Below, in pieces: positions 19,985-28,706 of a DNA stretch of 40,420 nt. A model generated the notes under the pieces. That model worked only from the letters and a program-made list of their open reading frames with translations. It did not search any database and was not told the origin of the DNA. The number at the start of each line of letters is the position of its first letter. The first letter of the stretch is position 1. The DNA lies in the NCBI GenBank assembly GCA_947464995.1, contig CANHZG010000004.1:1-40420 (forward strand). Reading direction: 5' to 3'. A program made the translations under genes and the position numbers. The stretch comes from Comamonadaceae bacterium (GTDB taxonomy: Bacteria; Pseudomonadota; Gammaproteobacteria; Burkholderiales; Burkholderiaceae_C).

Positions 19985-20869
19985 ATGGACCAGTTTTTGC
20001 CATTCTTGGTAGTCGGCGTCAGCGTCGGCGCGGTGTATGCACTCTCGGGCGTAGGCCTGGTGGTGCTGTACCGCGCCAGCGGGGTCGTCAACTTTTCTTA
20101 CGGCGCTTTGGGCGGGTTGGCCGCCATGCTGTGTTGGCAAATTATTGACCTGGAATACGCCGATTGGCTGGGCTGGGTGGCAGGCATCGGTGCTGCTACG
20201 CTGCTGTCCTGGGCCTATGGCCGGTTCATCGCGCCTTCGCTCACGCACCAAGACAAGGTGGTGCGCGCGATGGCTACCTTGGGGTTTGCACTTTTGATTA
20301 TGGGAATTTCCCAGTGGTACTGGGGCGACGAGCCGCGTCGCTTGGTGCTGCCCACCGACAGCGGTGGACTTGAATTCGACGGCCGGCGCCTGATTAGCTA
20401 CACGCGACTGCTGGCGCTGGGCTTGGCGGCCGGTTTGACTTTGGCCATGTTGTGGTTGCTGGCGAAAACGCCATTGGGTTTGCGCATGCGCGCCCTGCAA
20501 AGCAACCGTGTACTGAGCGCACTGCTGGGTGTACGCGTCAAGCGCGTGGACACCTGGGCCTGGGTGATTGCCGGCGTGTTTGCAGGCATTACCGGCCTGT
20601 TCATGGGCAATATGGTGCGGCTGAACCCTATTGTTCTGACCTTTTTGGTGATACCCGCCATGGCCTCCGCCGTGGTCGGGCGCCTGATGTCGTTGCCCGT
20701 CACGGTTCTGGGTGGCTTGCTGATTGGCGTGACGGAGACGCTGACGGCCCTGGTGCCCGAGATTTCGCGCTACGGATCTTCTGCGACATTTTTGGTCGCC
20801 ATCCTGGCCATTTTGTGGCAGCAGCGCAAAGGCATTGGTCTGTCACGCGACAACAGCCACCTCGACTAG
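19985..20869 (+). CDS. Branched-chain amino acid-type ABC transporter permease (LivH family)
   Basis: 294 aa membrane protein; GAVYALSGVGLVVLYRASGVVNFSYGALGGLAA, MRALQSNRVLSALLGVRVKRV. Confidence 0.92.
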   Translation: MDQFLPFLVVGVSVGAVYALSGVGLVVLYRASGVVNFSYGALGGLAAMLCWQIIDLEYADWLGWVAGIGAATLLSWAYGRFIAPSLTHQDKVVRAMATLGFALLIMGISQWYWGDEPRRLVLPTDSGGLEFDGRRLISYTRLLALGLAAGLTLAMLWLLAKTPLGLRMRALQSNRVLSALLGVRVKRVDTWAWVIAGVFAGITGLFMGNMVRLNPIVLTFLVIPAMASAVVGRLMSLPVTVLGGLLIGVTETLTALVPEISRYGSSATFLVAILAILWQQRKGIGLSRDNSHLD

Positions 20870-20894
20870 CGCAAACCTTTCACTACAAAACGAT

Positions 20895-22376
20895 ATGGCA
20901 CGCGATAAAGAAAAAATGGACATCCCTCCCGGCACGCCCCTGCGCCGGGTGATGCCGATAGTGGTCACTTTAGGGTTGGCCGCGTTGTTGGGCCCTTGGC
21001 TGCTATCTGCCTATTGGCTCAATACCTTTACCACCGTGGCCTGCCTGGCTCTGGTGGCGGGCACCGTGGCACTGCTGTTCGGGCAGTTAGGCATGGTGTC
21101 GCTGGCGCAGTTTGCGCTGGCTGGTGTGGGCGGGTGGGTGTGTCTGCGCCTGATCCACGGTTTTGCCTTGCCGTTTGAAGTTGCTTTACTGGCCGGCGCG
21201 CTGGTGGCTGCGGTGTTTGGTTTGCTGGTGGGCTTACCGGCACTGCGCATGCGTGGTCTGTACCTGGCTTTGCTGACCCTGATGGTGGCCGCGGCCGTGC
21301 AGGTGGTGATTGATGTTGTGGGCTTCCCCGACGGCGGCACCGGCTTTACCGGCAAGATCGTGGCCGGCCAACGGGTGCTGATACAGCGGCCCTGGATTGC
21401 CCCCAGCGACGCAGCTTATTTCCGTTATGTGGTGCTCTGGCTGGCCCTGGGCTTGGGCTTGATCGAGTGGCAGCGCGCCACCATGCCCGGGCGCGCCTGG
21501 GCGCTGATTCGCAAGAGCGAGGCGGCCGCCACCGCGGCGGGCGTGAGCGTGTTGCACTACAAAGCCTGGGCCTTTACCTTCGGGGGATTTTTGGCCGGTT
21601 TGAGCGGTGGCCTGATCGCCGGGCTCAACGGCCAGTTGGATAACACCGGCTTTCCGGTCAGCCAGTCGATCTTGCTGTACGCACTCACGGTGGTGGGCGG
21701 CGTCTACAACTGGGTGGGTGTGATTTTTGCCGGCCTGCTGGTGCGCGCCTTGCCTGCCTTGCTCAACGACCACGGCGTGGACGGTAACCTGGCAAACGCT
21801 TTTTATGGTTTTGCGCTGCTGGTGTCGCTGATCCAGGGTCGCAAAGGTCTGGCCGGTCAGTTAGCCGATTTCTACAAGTTTGTGCGCATGAGCCGCATCG
21901 TCGAGGGCGTGATCAGCTGGGGCCTGATTTCCATTGGTTTTGGCTTGGTGTTTACGGCCTTGGGCTGGGCCGGTTTTGCTGGGACGTTTTTCATATCGTT
22001 GATCGCCATCCTGTTTCGCTTGGTCATACCTGGCGTGTGCTGGCTCTTGCTGGGCTTTTTTGGAAAACGGCTGCAAGACCGCGCCGAGGATGTCGAGGCC
22101 GCCTTGTCCCTGCGCCTGGCCCGGGCCTTTGAGCGCCAGGGCTGGATGCCTGACCACCGCTTAATTAAGCGGGTGCTGAACTGGTTGTTTATCGGCCTGT
22201 TTGTGGCCTGGGTGGCGTCTGGTGTGTTTGACGTGCCTTATGCGACGGCCTTGCTTCTCATATGGCTTTCGCTGGCTGCAAAGGCGGGCCTGGAGATTGC
22301 GGGCTACCCTTATCTGTTGCCGCTGCGCCAGCGCATCGACAAGCGCTTTCCCAAGCCTTTTGCCTCTTACCGCTGA
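20895..22376 (+). CDS. Branched-chain amino acid-type ABC transporter permease (LivM family) with extra C-terminal membrane domain
   Basis: LivM core (FGQLGMVSLAQFALAGVGGW...GLPALRMRGLYLALLTLM...WALIRKSEAAATAAGVSVLHYKAWAFTFGGFLAGLSGGL) plus about 170 aa of hydrophobic C-terminal sequence; ATG at 20895 avoids the overlap with the previous CDS. Confidence 0.9.
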   Translation: MARDKEKMDIPPGTPLRRVMPIVVTLGLAALLGPWLLSAYWLNTFTTVACLALVAGTVALLFGQLGMVSLAQFALAGVGGWVCLRLIHGFALPFEVALLAGALVAAVFGLLVGLPALRMRGLYLALLTLMVAAAVQVVIDVVGFPDGGTGFTGKIVAGQRVLIQRPWIAPSDAAYFRYVVLWLALGLGLIEWQRATMPGRAWALIRKSEAAATAAGVSVLHYKAWAFTFGGFLAGLSGGLIAGLNGQLDNTGFPVSQSILLYALTVVGGVYNWVGVIFAGLLVRALPALLNDHGVDGNLANAFYGFALLVSLIQGRKGLAGQLADFYKFVRMSRIVEGVISWGLISIGFGLVFTALGWAGFAGTFFISLIAILFRLVIPGVCWLLLGFFGKRLQDRAEDVEAALSLRLARAFERQGWMPDHRLIKRVLNWLFIGLFVAWVASGVFDVPYATALLLIWLSLAAKAGLEIAGYPYLLPLRQRIDKRFPKPFASYR

Positions 22377-22381
22377 GCACC

Positions 22382-23113
22382 ATGATCCGTATTGAGAACC
22401 TCACTGTGCAGTTTGGCGGCGTCAAACCGATTGACGGCCTGACCGTTACCCTGGACAAAGCCATTGTCGGCCTGATCGGCCCCAATGGCGCGGGCAAAAC
22501 CACCTTGCTCAATGTGCTCTCGGGCTTTGTTACCCCGGTCAGCGGCAGCGTTGCGGTCAATGGCGTTGTCATCAGCGACATCCCGCCCCACAAACGCGCG
22601 CACCTGGGCTTGCGGCGTACTTTTCAGACCGACCAGATCGCCGACGACCTGACGCTATGGGAGAACGTCCAGGCCATTGCCGACCATGCCGGCTACAGCA
22701 CGCAGGCTGAGGCGCAACGCGATGTGCAACGCGCCATTGACTACGTGGGCCTGGGCAAGCGCATCCACCGCAAGGGCAGCAACCTGACCACGGGCGAGCG
22801 CCACCTGACTGAAATCGCCAAGGCGCTGATCGGCAAACCGCAATTGGTCATGCTCGACGAGCCGGGTGCGGGTATGTCCGAGTCGGAGACGCAGCACCTC
22901 GAAGCGGTGATCAGGGGCATCCCGGCGTATTGCGGTGCGCAGGTGTTTTTGATCGACCATGACGTGGCCCTGATCGTGGCCTGCTGCGAAGAAACCATGG
23001 TGCTGGACTTTGGCATCCTGCTGGCCTTGGGGCCGACCAAAGAGGTGCTGGAGCGGCCTGAGGTGCGGCGCGCCTACCTGGGCGACTTTGAAGCATTGGA
23101 GGCCGCGCAATGA
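22382..23113 (+). CDS. ABC transporter ATP-binding protein (LivG family)
   Basis: Walker A GPNGAGKTTLLNVLSG; LTTGERHLTEIAKAL; Walker B LVMLDEPGAGMS. ATG at 22382, six bases after the upstream stop. Confidence 0.93.
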   Translation: MIRIENLTVQFGGVKPIDGLTVTLDKAIVGLIGPNGAGKTTLLNVLSGFVTPVSGSVAVNGVVISDIPPHKRAHLGLRRTFQTDQIADDLTLWENVQAIADHAGYSTQAEAQRDVQRAIDYVGLGKRIHRKGSNLTTGERHLTEIAKALIGKPQLVMLDEPGAGMSESETQHLEAVIRGIPAYCGAQVFLIDHDVALIVACCEETMVLDFGILLALGPTKEVLERPEVRRAYLGDFEALEAAQ

Positions 23114-23850
23114 CCGATGCATTGAAGATTGACAACCTCGTCATGGTGCGTGGCACCAAGATCGCGGTGAACTCCATCAAACTGCGAGTGGACCCCGGAC
23201 GCATCACCGTCTTGCTTGGTCCCAATGGCGCGGGCAAGACCAGCACCGTGCTGGGTATCTCTGGCGTGGTGGAGCCCGAATTTGGCGAAATCTGGCTCGA
23301 CGGCCTGGACCTCAAAGGCAAAGACCCTGACGAGATTCGCCGCCGTGGCATTGCGACCGTGCCCGAAGGCCACCAAGTACTGCGAGAAATGTCCGTGCTG
23401 GACAACCTTCGCGTGGCCGGTGGCGACCTTTCGCGCGGCGCACTCAGCGCAGCATTGGAGCAGACTCTAGAGCTTTTTCCCGAGTTGCAATCGCGCCTGG
23501 CCATGGCCGCAGGCGACCTCTCAGGCGGCCAGCAGCAAATGGTGGCCATTGCCCAGGCCTTGATGGTCAAGCCCCGGTTTTTGGTGATTGACGAGCTGTC
23601 TTTTGGCCTGGCGCCGCTGATCGTGGCGCGCCTGGTACCCGTGATTCGCAAGATCGCCGCCGACGGCATTGGCGTGTTGCTCATTGAGCAGTTCACGCAA
23701 CTGGCGCTTGGCTTGGCAGACCACGCCTATGTGATGTCACGCGGTGAAGTGTCGTATGACGGTGTGCCTGACAAGCTTATCAGTGACCCCGACATACTGC
23801 ACCGCGCCTATTTCCCCGTCAACTCTCGCGAGGCCGTTGGCCTGGCATAA
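23110..23850 (+). CDS. ABC transporter ATP-binding protein (LivF family)
   Basis: Walker A GPNGAGKTSTVLGISG; LSGGQQQMVAIAQALM; FLVIDELSFGLAPLIV; ATGA overlap with the LivG-type gene. Confidence 0.94.
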   Translation: MTDALKIDNLVMVRGTKIAVNSIKLRVDPGRITVLLGPNGAGKTSTVLGISGVVEPEFGEIWLDGLDLKGKDPDEIRRRGIATVPEGHQVLREMSVLDNLRVAGGDLSRGALSAALEQTLELFPELQSRLAMAAGDLSGGQQQMVAIAQALMVKPRFLVIDELSFGLAPLIVARLVPVIRKIAADGIGVLLIEQFTQLALGLADHAYVMSRGEVSYDGVPDKLISDPDILHRAYFPVNSREAVGLA

Positions 23851-23873
23851 CCATTTTTTTCTAAGGAGACGCT

Positions 23874-25436
23874 ATGGACACCCGTGTCGTGAAAAAGAAA
23901 CTAGGCCTCAAGGACCGCTACACCGCCATGACGCGCGGTTTGCATTGGGACACCACCTACCAGCCCATGGACAAGGTGTTTCCTTATGACGCCTTTGAAG
24001 GTATCAAGATCCATGATTGGGACAAGTGGGAAGACCCGTTTCGCCTGACCATGGACGCCTACTGGAAGTACCAGGGCGAGAAAGACCGCAAGCTGTACGC
24101 GGTGATCGACGCCTTTGCGCAAAACAACGGACAACTTGGCATCAGCGATGCGCGTTATGTCAACGCGCTCAAGCTATTTATCCAGGGTGTGACGCCGCTG
24201 GAGTACTACGCGCACCGTGGCTACGCCCATGTGGGACGCCAGTTCACGGGCGCCGGTGCCCGCGTCGCTTCGCAATTGCAGGCGATTGACGAGCTGCGCC
24301 ACTACCAGACCGAGACGCATGCCATCTCGCACTACAACAAGTACTTCAATGGCATGCACAACACCAGCCATTGGAACGAGAACATCTGGTACCTGTCGGT
24401 GCCTAAGTCGTTCTTTGAGGACGCGTACAGCGGCGGCCCGTTCGAGTTCTTGACTGCGATTAGCTTCTCGTTTGAGTACCTGCTGACCAACTTGCTGTTC
24501 GTGCCCTTTATGTCGGGCGCAGCGCACAACGGTGACATCTCCACCGTGACCTTTGGCTTCTCCGCGCAAAGCGACGAGTCGCGCCACATGACGCTGGGCA
24601 TTGAGTGCATCAAGTTCATGCTCGAACAAGACCCGGACAACGTGCCCATCGTCCAGCGCTGGATGGATAAATGGTTTTGGCGCGGCTACCGCCTGCTCAC
24701 GCTGGTCGCGATGATGCAGGACTACATGCTGCCCAAGCGCGTGATGAGCTGGAAAGAAGCCTGGGAGATGTACGCCGAAAGCAATGGCGGCGCCTTGTTC
24801 AAAGACCTGGCGCGCTACGGCATCCGCGAGCCCAAGGGCTGGAAAGACGCTTGCGCAGGCAAGGACCACATCAGCCACCAAGCCTGGGCGACGTTTTACC
24901 AATACGGACACGCTGCCGCCTTCCACACCTGGCTGCCCGAGCAGTCAGAGATGAATTGGCTGTCCGAGAAATACCCGGACACCTTTGACCGCTATTACAA
25001 GGGCCGCTTTGACCACTGGGCCGAGGTGCAAAAAACCGATGGTCGCTGGTTCAACCAGACCCTGCCCATGCTGTGTCAGGTGTGCCAGGTGCCGATGATG
25101 TTTACCGTGCCCGGTGACCCCACACAAATCGACTTCCATGAGACCACGTACCACGGCATGAAGCACCACTTTTGCAGCGTGCACTGCAAGGGGATTTTCG
25201 ACGACGAACCCAAGAAATACGTGCAGGCCTGGATGCCCGTGCACCAAATCTACCAGGGTTCGTGCTACCCCGACGACATCAATCCGGCCTCGCCGGGCGA
25301 CAGCCCGGTACGCGAAGTTTTGCGCTACTACGGCGTGAACCCCGGAGAAGACAACGGCGACTTCAGCACCAGCCCGGATCGCAGCAACTTCGCCAAATGG
25401 CGGGGCGACAAGCGCAAACCTGGAGCGGCTACATGA
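23874..25436 (+). CDS. dmpN: Phenol hydroxylase large (alpha, diiron) subunit DmpN, copy 2
   Basis: 520 aa; nearly identical to copy 1 over the first ~340 residues, both EXXH motifs intact, diverged C-terminus. Confidence 0.96.
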   Translation: MDTRVVKKKLGLKDRYTAMTRGLHWDTTYQPMDKVFPYDAFEGIKIHDWDKWEDPFRLTMDAYWKYQGEKDRKLYAVIDAFAQNNGQLGISDARYVNALKLFIQGVTPLEYYAHRGYAHVGRQFTGAGARVASQLQAIDELRHYQTETHAISHYNKYFNGMHNTSHWNENIWYLSVPKSFFEDAYSGGPFEFLTAISFSFEYLLTNLLFVPFMSGAAHNGDISTVTFGFSAQSDESRHMTLGIECIKFMLEQDPDNVPIVQRWMDKWFWRGYRLLTLVAMMQDYMLPKRVMSWKEAWEMYAESNGGALFKDLARYGIREPKGWKDACAGKDHISHQAWATFYQYGHAAAFHTWLPEQSEMNWLSEKYPDTFDRYYKGRFDHWAEVQKTDGRWFNQTLPMLCQVCQVPMMFTVPGDPTQIDFHETTYHGMKHHFCSVHCKGIFDDEPKKYVQAWMPVHQIYQGSCYPDDINPASPGDSPVREVLRYYGVNPGEDNGDFSTSPDRSNFAKWRGDKRKPGAAT

Positions 25437-25834
25437 ATGCAGCATTGGTCACTGATGTGATGCTGCGCTCGCTAGGGCCTTACCCGCTGCACCTGGCCGA
25501 TAGCGAGGATCGCTTCTATGGCAACCGGCTGATTTACACCAGCTGGGAAAACCATTTGATGTATGCGGCGCCCTTTTGCCTGCCGCTGCCGCCCACCTTG
25601 CCCTTTGGCGCCTTGGTGCGCGTGGTCTTGCCAGAGATCTATGGCGAGCATCCTGAGTTTGAGCAAATCGACTGGGAGCGCACGCAGTGGTTTAACTCGC
25701 AGGTCCGTTTTCGCCCCGATTTTGGCAAATCGCTGGAGCATCACGGACTGACGCACAAGTCCCTGATCCGCTTTCGCACGCCAGCGCTCGAAGGCATCAA
25801 ACGCAGCACTGCGCCTGGTCGCCAGGCTTTCTAA
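25433..25834 (+). CDS. dmpO: Phenol hydroxylase gamma subunit DmpO, copy 2
   Basis: YTSWENHLMYAAPFCLPLPPTLPFGALVRVVLPEIYGEHPEFEQIDWERTQWF; ATGA overlap with dmpN copy 2. Confidence 0.9.
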   Translation: MNAALVTDVMLRSLGPYPLHLADSEDRFYGNRLIYTSWENHLMYAAPFCLPLPPTLPFGALVRVVLPEIYGEHPEFEQIDWERTQWFNSQVRFRPDFGKSLEHHGLTHKSLIRFRTPALEGIKRSTAPGRQAF

Positions 25835-25841
25835 GGCACGC

Positions 25842-26906
25842 ATGAGTTACCAACTGACGATCGAACCGCTGGGCGCCACCATCGAAGTGGAAGAGGGCCA
25901 AACCCTGCTCGACGCCGCCCTTCGCCAGGGCATCTACATTCCGCACGCTTGCGGCCACGGCCTGTGCGGTACGTGCAAGGTCGAGGTAAGCGATGGCGAG
26001 GTCGACCACGGCCATGCCAATCCCTTTGCTCTGATGGAGTTTGAGCGGGACCAGGGCAAGACCTTGGCTTGTTGCGCCACGCTGCAAAGCGATGCCACCA
26101 TCGAGGCCGACATCGACGAGGAGCCCGACGCCGAGATCATCCCGGTGCGCGACTTCGACACCACGGTCTCGCGCATCGAGCAACTCACACCCACCATCAA
26201 AGCCATCTTCCTGAAGGTCGCTACGCCCATCCACTTTCAGGCCGGCCAGTACGTGCAGGTGGTGATTCCGGGCGTGGAAGGCGGTCGCGCATTTTCGATT
26301 GCCAACTCGCCTGCAGATGTGGCCGCTACCGGAGAGATCGAACTCAATGTGCGCATCGTCAAAGATGGCGCGGGCACCACCTGGCTGCACCAGAACCTGG
26401 CCGTGGGCGCCAGCCTGCGCATTGCAGGCCCCTACGGACGCTTCTTTGTGCGTAAATCTGCCAAACAGCCCACGGTGTTCATGGCTGGCGGCTCCGGCCT
26501 GTCGAGTCCTCGGTCCATGATTTTGGACCTGCTCGAAGGTGGCAGCACCAACCCCATTACCCTGGTATATGGCCAGCGCAACCGCGATGAGCTTTACTAT
26601 GACGCCGAGTTCCGCGCCCTGGCGGCGCAGCACGCGCACTTCACCTACGTGCCGGCCTTATCTGACGAGCCTGCGGGCGGTGACTGGGTTGGCGCGCGCG
26701 GCTTTGCCCACGATGCGGCTAAGGCGCACTTCAACAACAACTTTGCGGGCCATACCGCCTATCTGTGCGGCCCGCCGGTGATGGTGGAAGCCTGCATCAG
26801 CACCCTGATGCAAGGGCGTCTGTACGAGCGCGACATCTTCACCGAAAAGTTTCTGTCGGCTGCCGACGCCAACCAGCAGCGCAGCCCGTTGTTCAAGCGC
26901 GTATAG
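25842..26906 (+). CDS. dmpP: Phenol hydroxylase reductase component DmpP ([2Fe-2S]/FAD)
   Basis: Plant-type ferredoxin motif CGHGLCGTCKVEV and C41 pattern, FAD/NAD domain (GRAFSIANSP, GPYGRFFVR, AYLCGPPVMVEACI). Confidence 0.96.
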   Translation: MSYQLTIEPLGATIEVEEGQTLLDAALRQGIYIPHACGHGLCGTCKVEVSDGEVDHGHANPFALMEFERDQGKTLACCATLQSDATIEADIDEEPDAEIIPVRDFDTTVSRIEQLTPTIKAIFLKVATPIHFQAGQYVQVVIPGVEGGRAFSIANSPADVAATGEIELNVRIVKDGAGTTWLHQNLAVGASLRIAGPYGRFFVRKSAKQPTVFMAGGSGLSSPRSMILDLLEGGSTNPITLVYGQRNRDELYYDAEFRALAAQHAHFTYVPALSDEPAGGDWVGARGFAHDAAKAHFNNNFAGHTAYLCGPPVMVEACISTLMQGRLYERDIFTEKFLSAADANQQRSPLFKRV

Positions 26907-26917
26907 CCCGCTGCGCC

Positions 26918-27277
26918 ATGGCCGACCAACCCAGCGCCAAACCCACGGTGCACATTGTGCAAACCGGGGAGTCCTATGTCTGCAGCGAAAGCCAGAGTTT
27001 GTTGCAGGGAATGCTCAAGCTCGGGCGCAAGTGCATACCGGTGGGCTGCGTCAATGGCGGTTGTGGCGTATGCAAGGTACGCGTGGTCAAAGGACAGGTG
27101 AACAAGCTGGGGCCGGTCAGCCGCGCCCACGTCAGCGCGCAAGAGGATGAGCAGGGATACACCTTGGCATGCCGGGTGGCGCCCACCGATGAGGTGTGGC
27201 TCGAAGTGGCATGCAAGCTGGAGAAGCTTTTTTCTAAAGGGTTCGCTGCACCAAAGAGCGAAATTTTCAACAAGTAA
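26918..27277 (+). CDS. dmpQ: Plant-type [2Fe-2S] ferredoxin DmpQ/XylT-like
   Basis: CIPVGCVNGGCGVCKVRVVKGQV...TLACRVAP; located immediately before the catechol 2,3-dioxygenase gene. Confidence 0.9.
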   Translation: MADQPSAKPTVHIVQTGESYVCSESQSLLQGMLKLGRKCIPVGCVNGGCGVCKVRVVKGQVNKLGPVSRAHVSAQEDEQGYTLACRVAPTDEVWLEVACKLEKLFSKGFAAPKSEIFNK

Positions 27278-27286
27278 GGAGACACC

Positions 27287-28231
27287 ATGAGCATTATGAG
27301 AATTGGCCACGTCGACATCAATGTGATGGACATGGCAGCCGCAGTGAAGCACTACGAAAACGTGCTGGGTCTGAAAACCACCATGCAAGACAAAAACGGC
27401 AAGGTCTACATGAAATGTTGGGACGAGTGGGACAAGTTCTCTTTGGTCTTGACACCGTCGGACCGCGCTGGCGTCAACCACGTGGGTTACAAAGTTGAAA
27501 AAGACAGCGACTTGGACCGCCTGCAAACCGCCATCAAAGCCGCGGGTACTGCGGTCACCATGGTGCCTGAGGGAACCATGCCGTCAACCGGACGCATGCT
27601 GGTGTTCAACCTGCCAAGCGGCCACGAAATGCGCCTGTTTGCCATGAAAGAGTGCGTAGGCACCGACGTGGGTTCTATCAACCCCGATCCCTGGCCCGAT
27701 GGCGCCAAAGGTGCAGCCGCCCATTGGCTGGACCACGTGCTCTTGATGTGCGAATTCAATCCCGGTGAAGGTATCAACAAAGTCGCCGAGAACACCCGCT
27801 TCTTCATCGACGTGCTCAACTTCTTCCAGACTGAGCAGCTCACGGTAGGACCCGAGGGTGCGTTCCAGTTGGCATCGTTCCTGTCGTGCTCGAGCAAGCC
27901 GCATGACATTGCGTTTGTGGGCGGCCCTGTTCCCGGCCTGCACCATATTTCCTATTTCTTGGACTCTTGGCACGACGTGCTCAAGGCTGGCGACGTGATG
28001 GCCAAGAACAAGGTGCGTATTGATGTGGCCCCGACCCGCCACGGCATCACGCGCGGCGAGACGATTTACTTCTTTGACCCCAGTGGCAACCGCAATGAGA
28101 CCTTCGCCGGTTTGGGCTACCAAGCCCAGCGCGACCGTCCGGTGACCACTTGGACCGAGGACGAGGCCGGACGCGCAATTTTCTACCACACCGGTGTGTT
28201 GCCTGCGTCCTTTACTGACGTGTACACCTGA
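27287..28231 (+). CDS. dmpB: Catechol 2,3-dioxygenase (extradiol, XylE/DmpB type)
   Basis: [92 protein letters not shown]. Confidence 0.96.
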   Translation: MSIMRIGHVDINVMDMAAAVKHYENVLGLKTTMQDKNGKVYMKCWDEWDKFSLVLTPSDRAGVNHVGYKVEKDSDLDRLQTAIKAAGTAVTMVPEGTMPSTGRMLVFNLPSGHEMRLFAMKECVGTDVGSINPDPWPDGAKGAAAHWLDHVLLMCEFNPGEGINKVAENTRFFIDVLNFFQTEQLTVGPEGAFQLASFLSCSSKPHDIAFVGGPVPGLHHISYFLDSWHDVLKAGDVMAKNKVRIDVAPTRHGITRGETIYFFDPSGNRNETFAGLGYQAQRDRPVTTWTEDEAGRAIFYHTGVLPASFTDVYT

Positions 28232-28247
28232 AGCCCGGAGCGCCGCC

Positions 28248-28685
28248 ATGCAAACCGCCCCTTTGAGTGTGAACCAGGCCGTGATCAGCGCCGAGGCGGC
28301 ACACGCCTGTGTGGGCGCTGCCGTCAAGGCGGCGCATGCCATGGGGCTGTGCGTGAACGTGGCGGTGTTAGATGCCAGCGGTGTGCTGGCGGGGTTTTTG
28401 CGCATGCCCGGTGCACCGCTGCATTCGGTGGAGATAGCCATTGACAAGGCCTACACGGCCGTGAGCTTTGGCTTGGCCACTAGCCAGTGGCATGGCGCTT
28501 TGCAAGGCCATTCCGACGCGGTGCGCGAGGGCATTGTGCGCAGGCCCCGGTTTGTGGCGTTTGGCGGTGGCTTGGCCATCGTCGACCAGGGTCAGCGCAT
28601 TGGTGCTGTTGGCGTCTCTGGCGCCAGCGAAGCGCAGGACGAGGCGGTCGCCCAGGCGGGCCTGAACGCCCTCGGTCTGGCTTGA
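28248..28685 (+). CDS. GlcG/HbpS-like (DUF336) protein
   Basis: LCVNVAVLDASGVLAGFLRMPGAPLHSVEIAIDKAYTAVSFG...GGLAIVDQGQRIGAVGVSGASEAQDEAVAQAGL. Confidence 0.85.
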   Translation: MQTAPLSVNQAVISAEAAHACVGAAVKAAHAMGLCVNVAVLDASGVLAGFLRMPGAPLHSVEIAIDKAYTAVSFGLATSQWHGALQGHSDAVREGIVRRPRFVAFGGGLAIVDQGQRIGAVGVSGASEAQDEAVAQAGLNALGLA

Positions 28686-28706
28686 ATTTGATTTGAAACA
28701 ACTACG

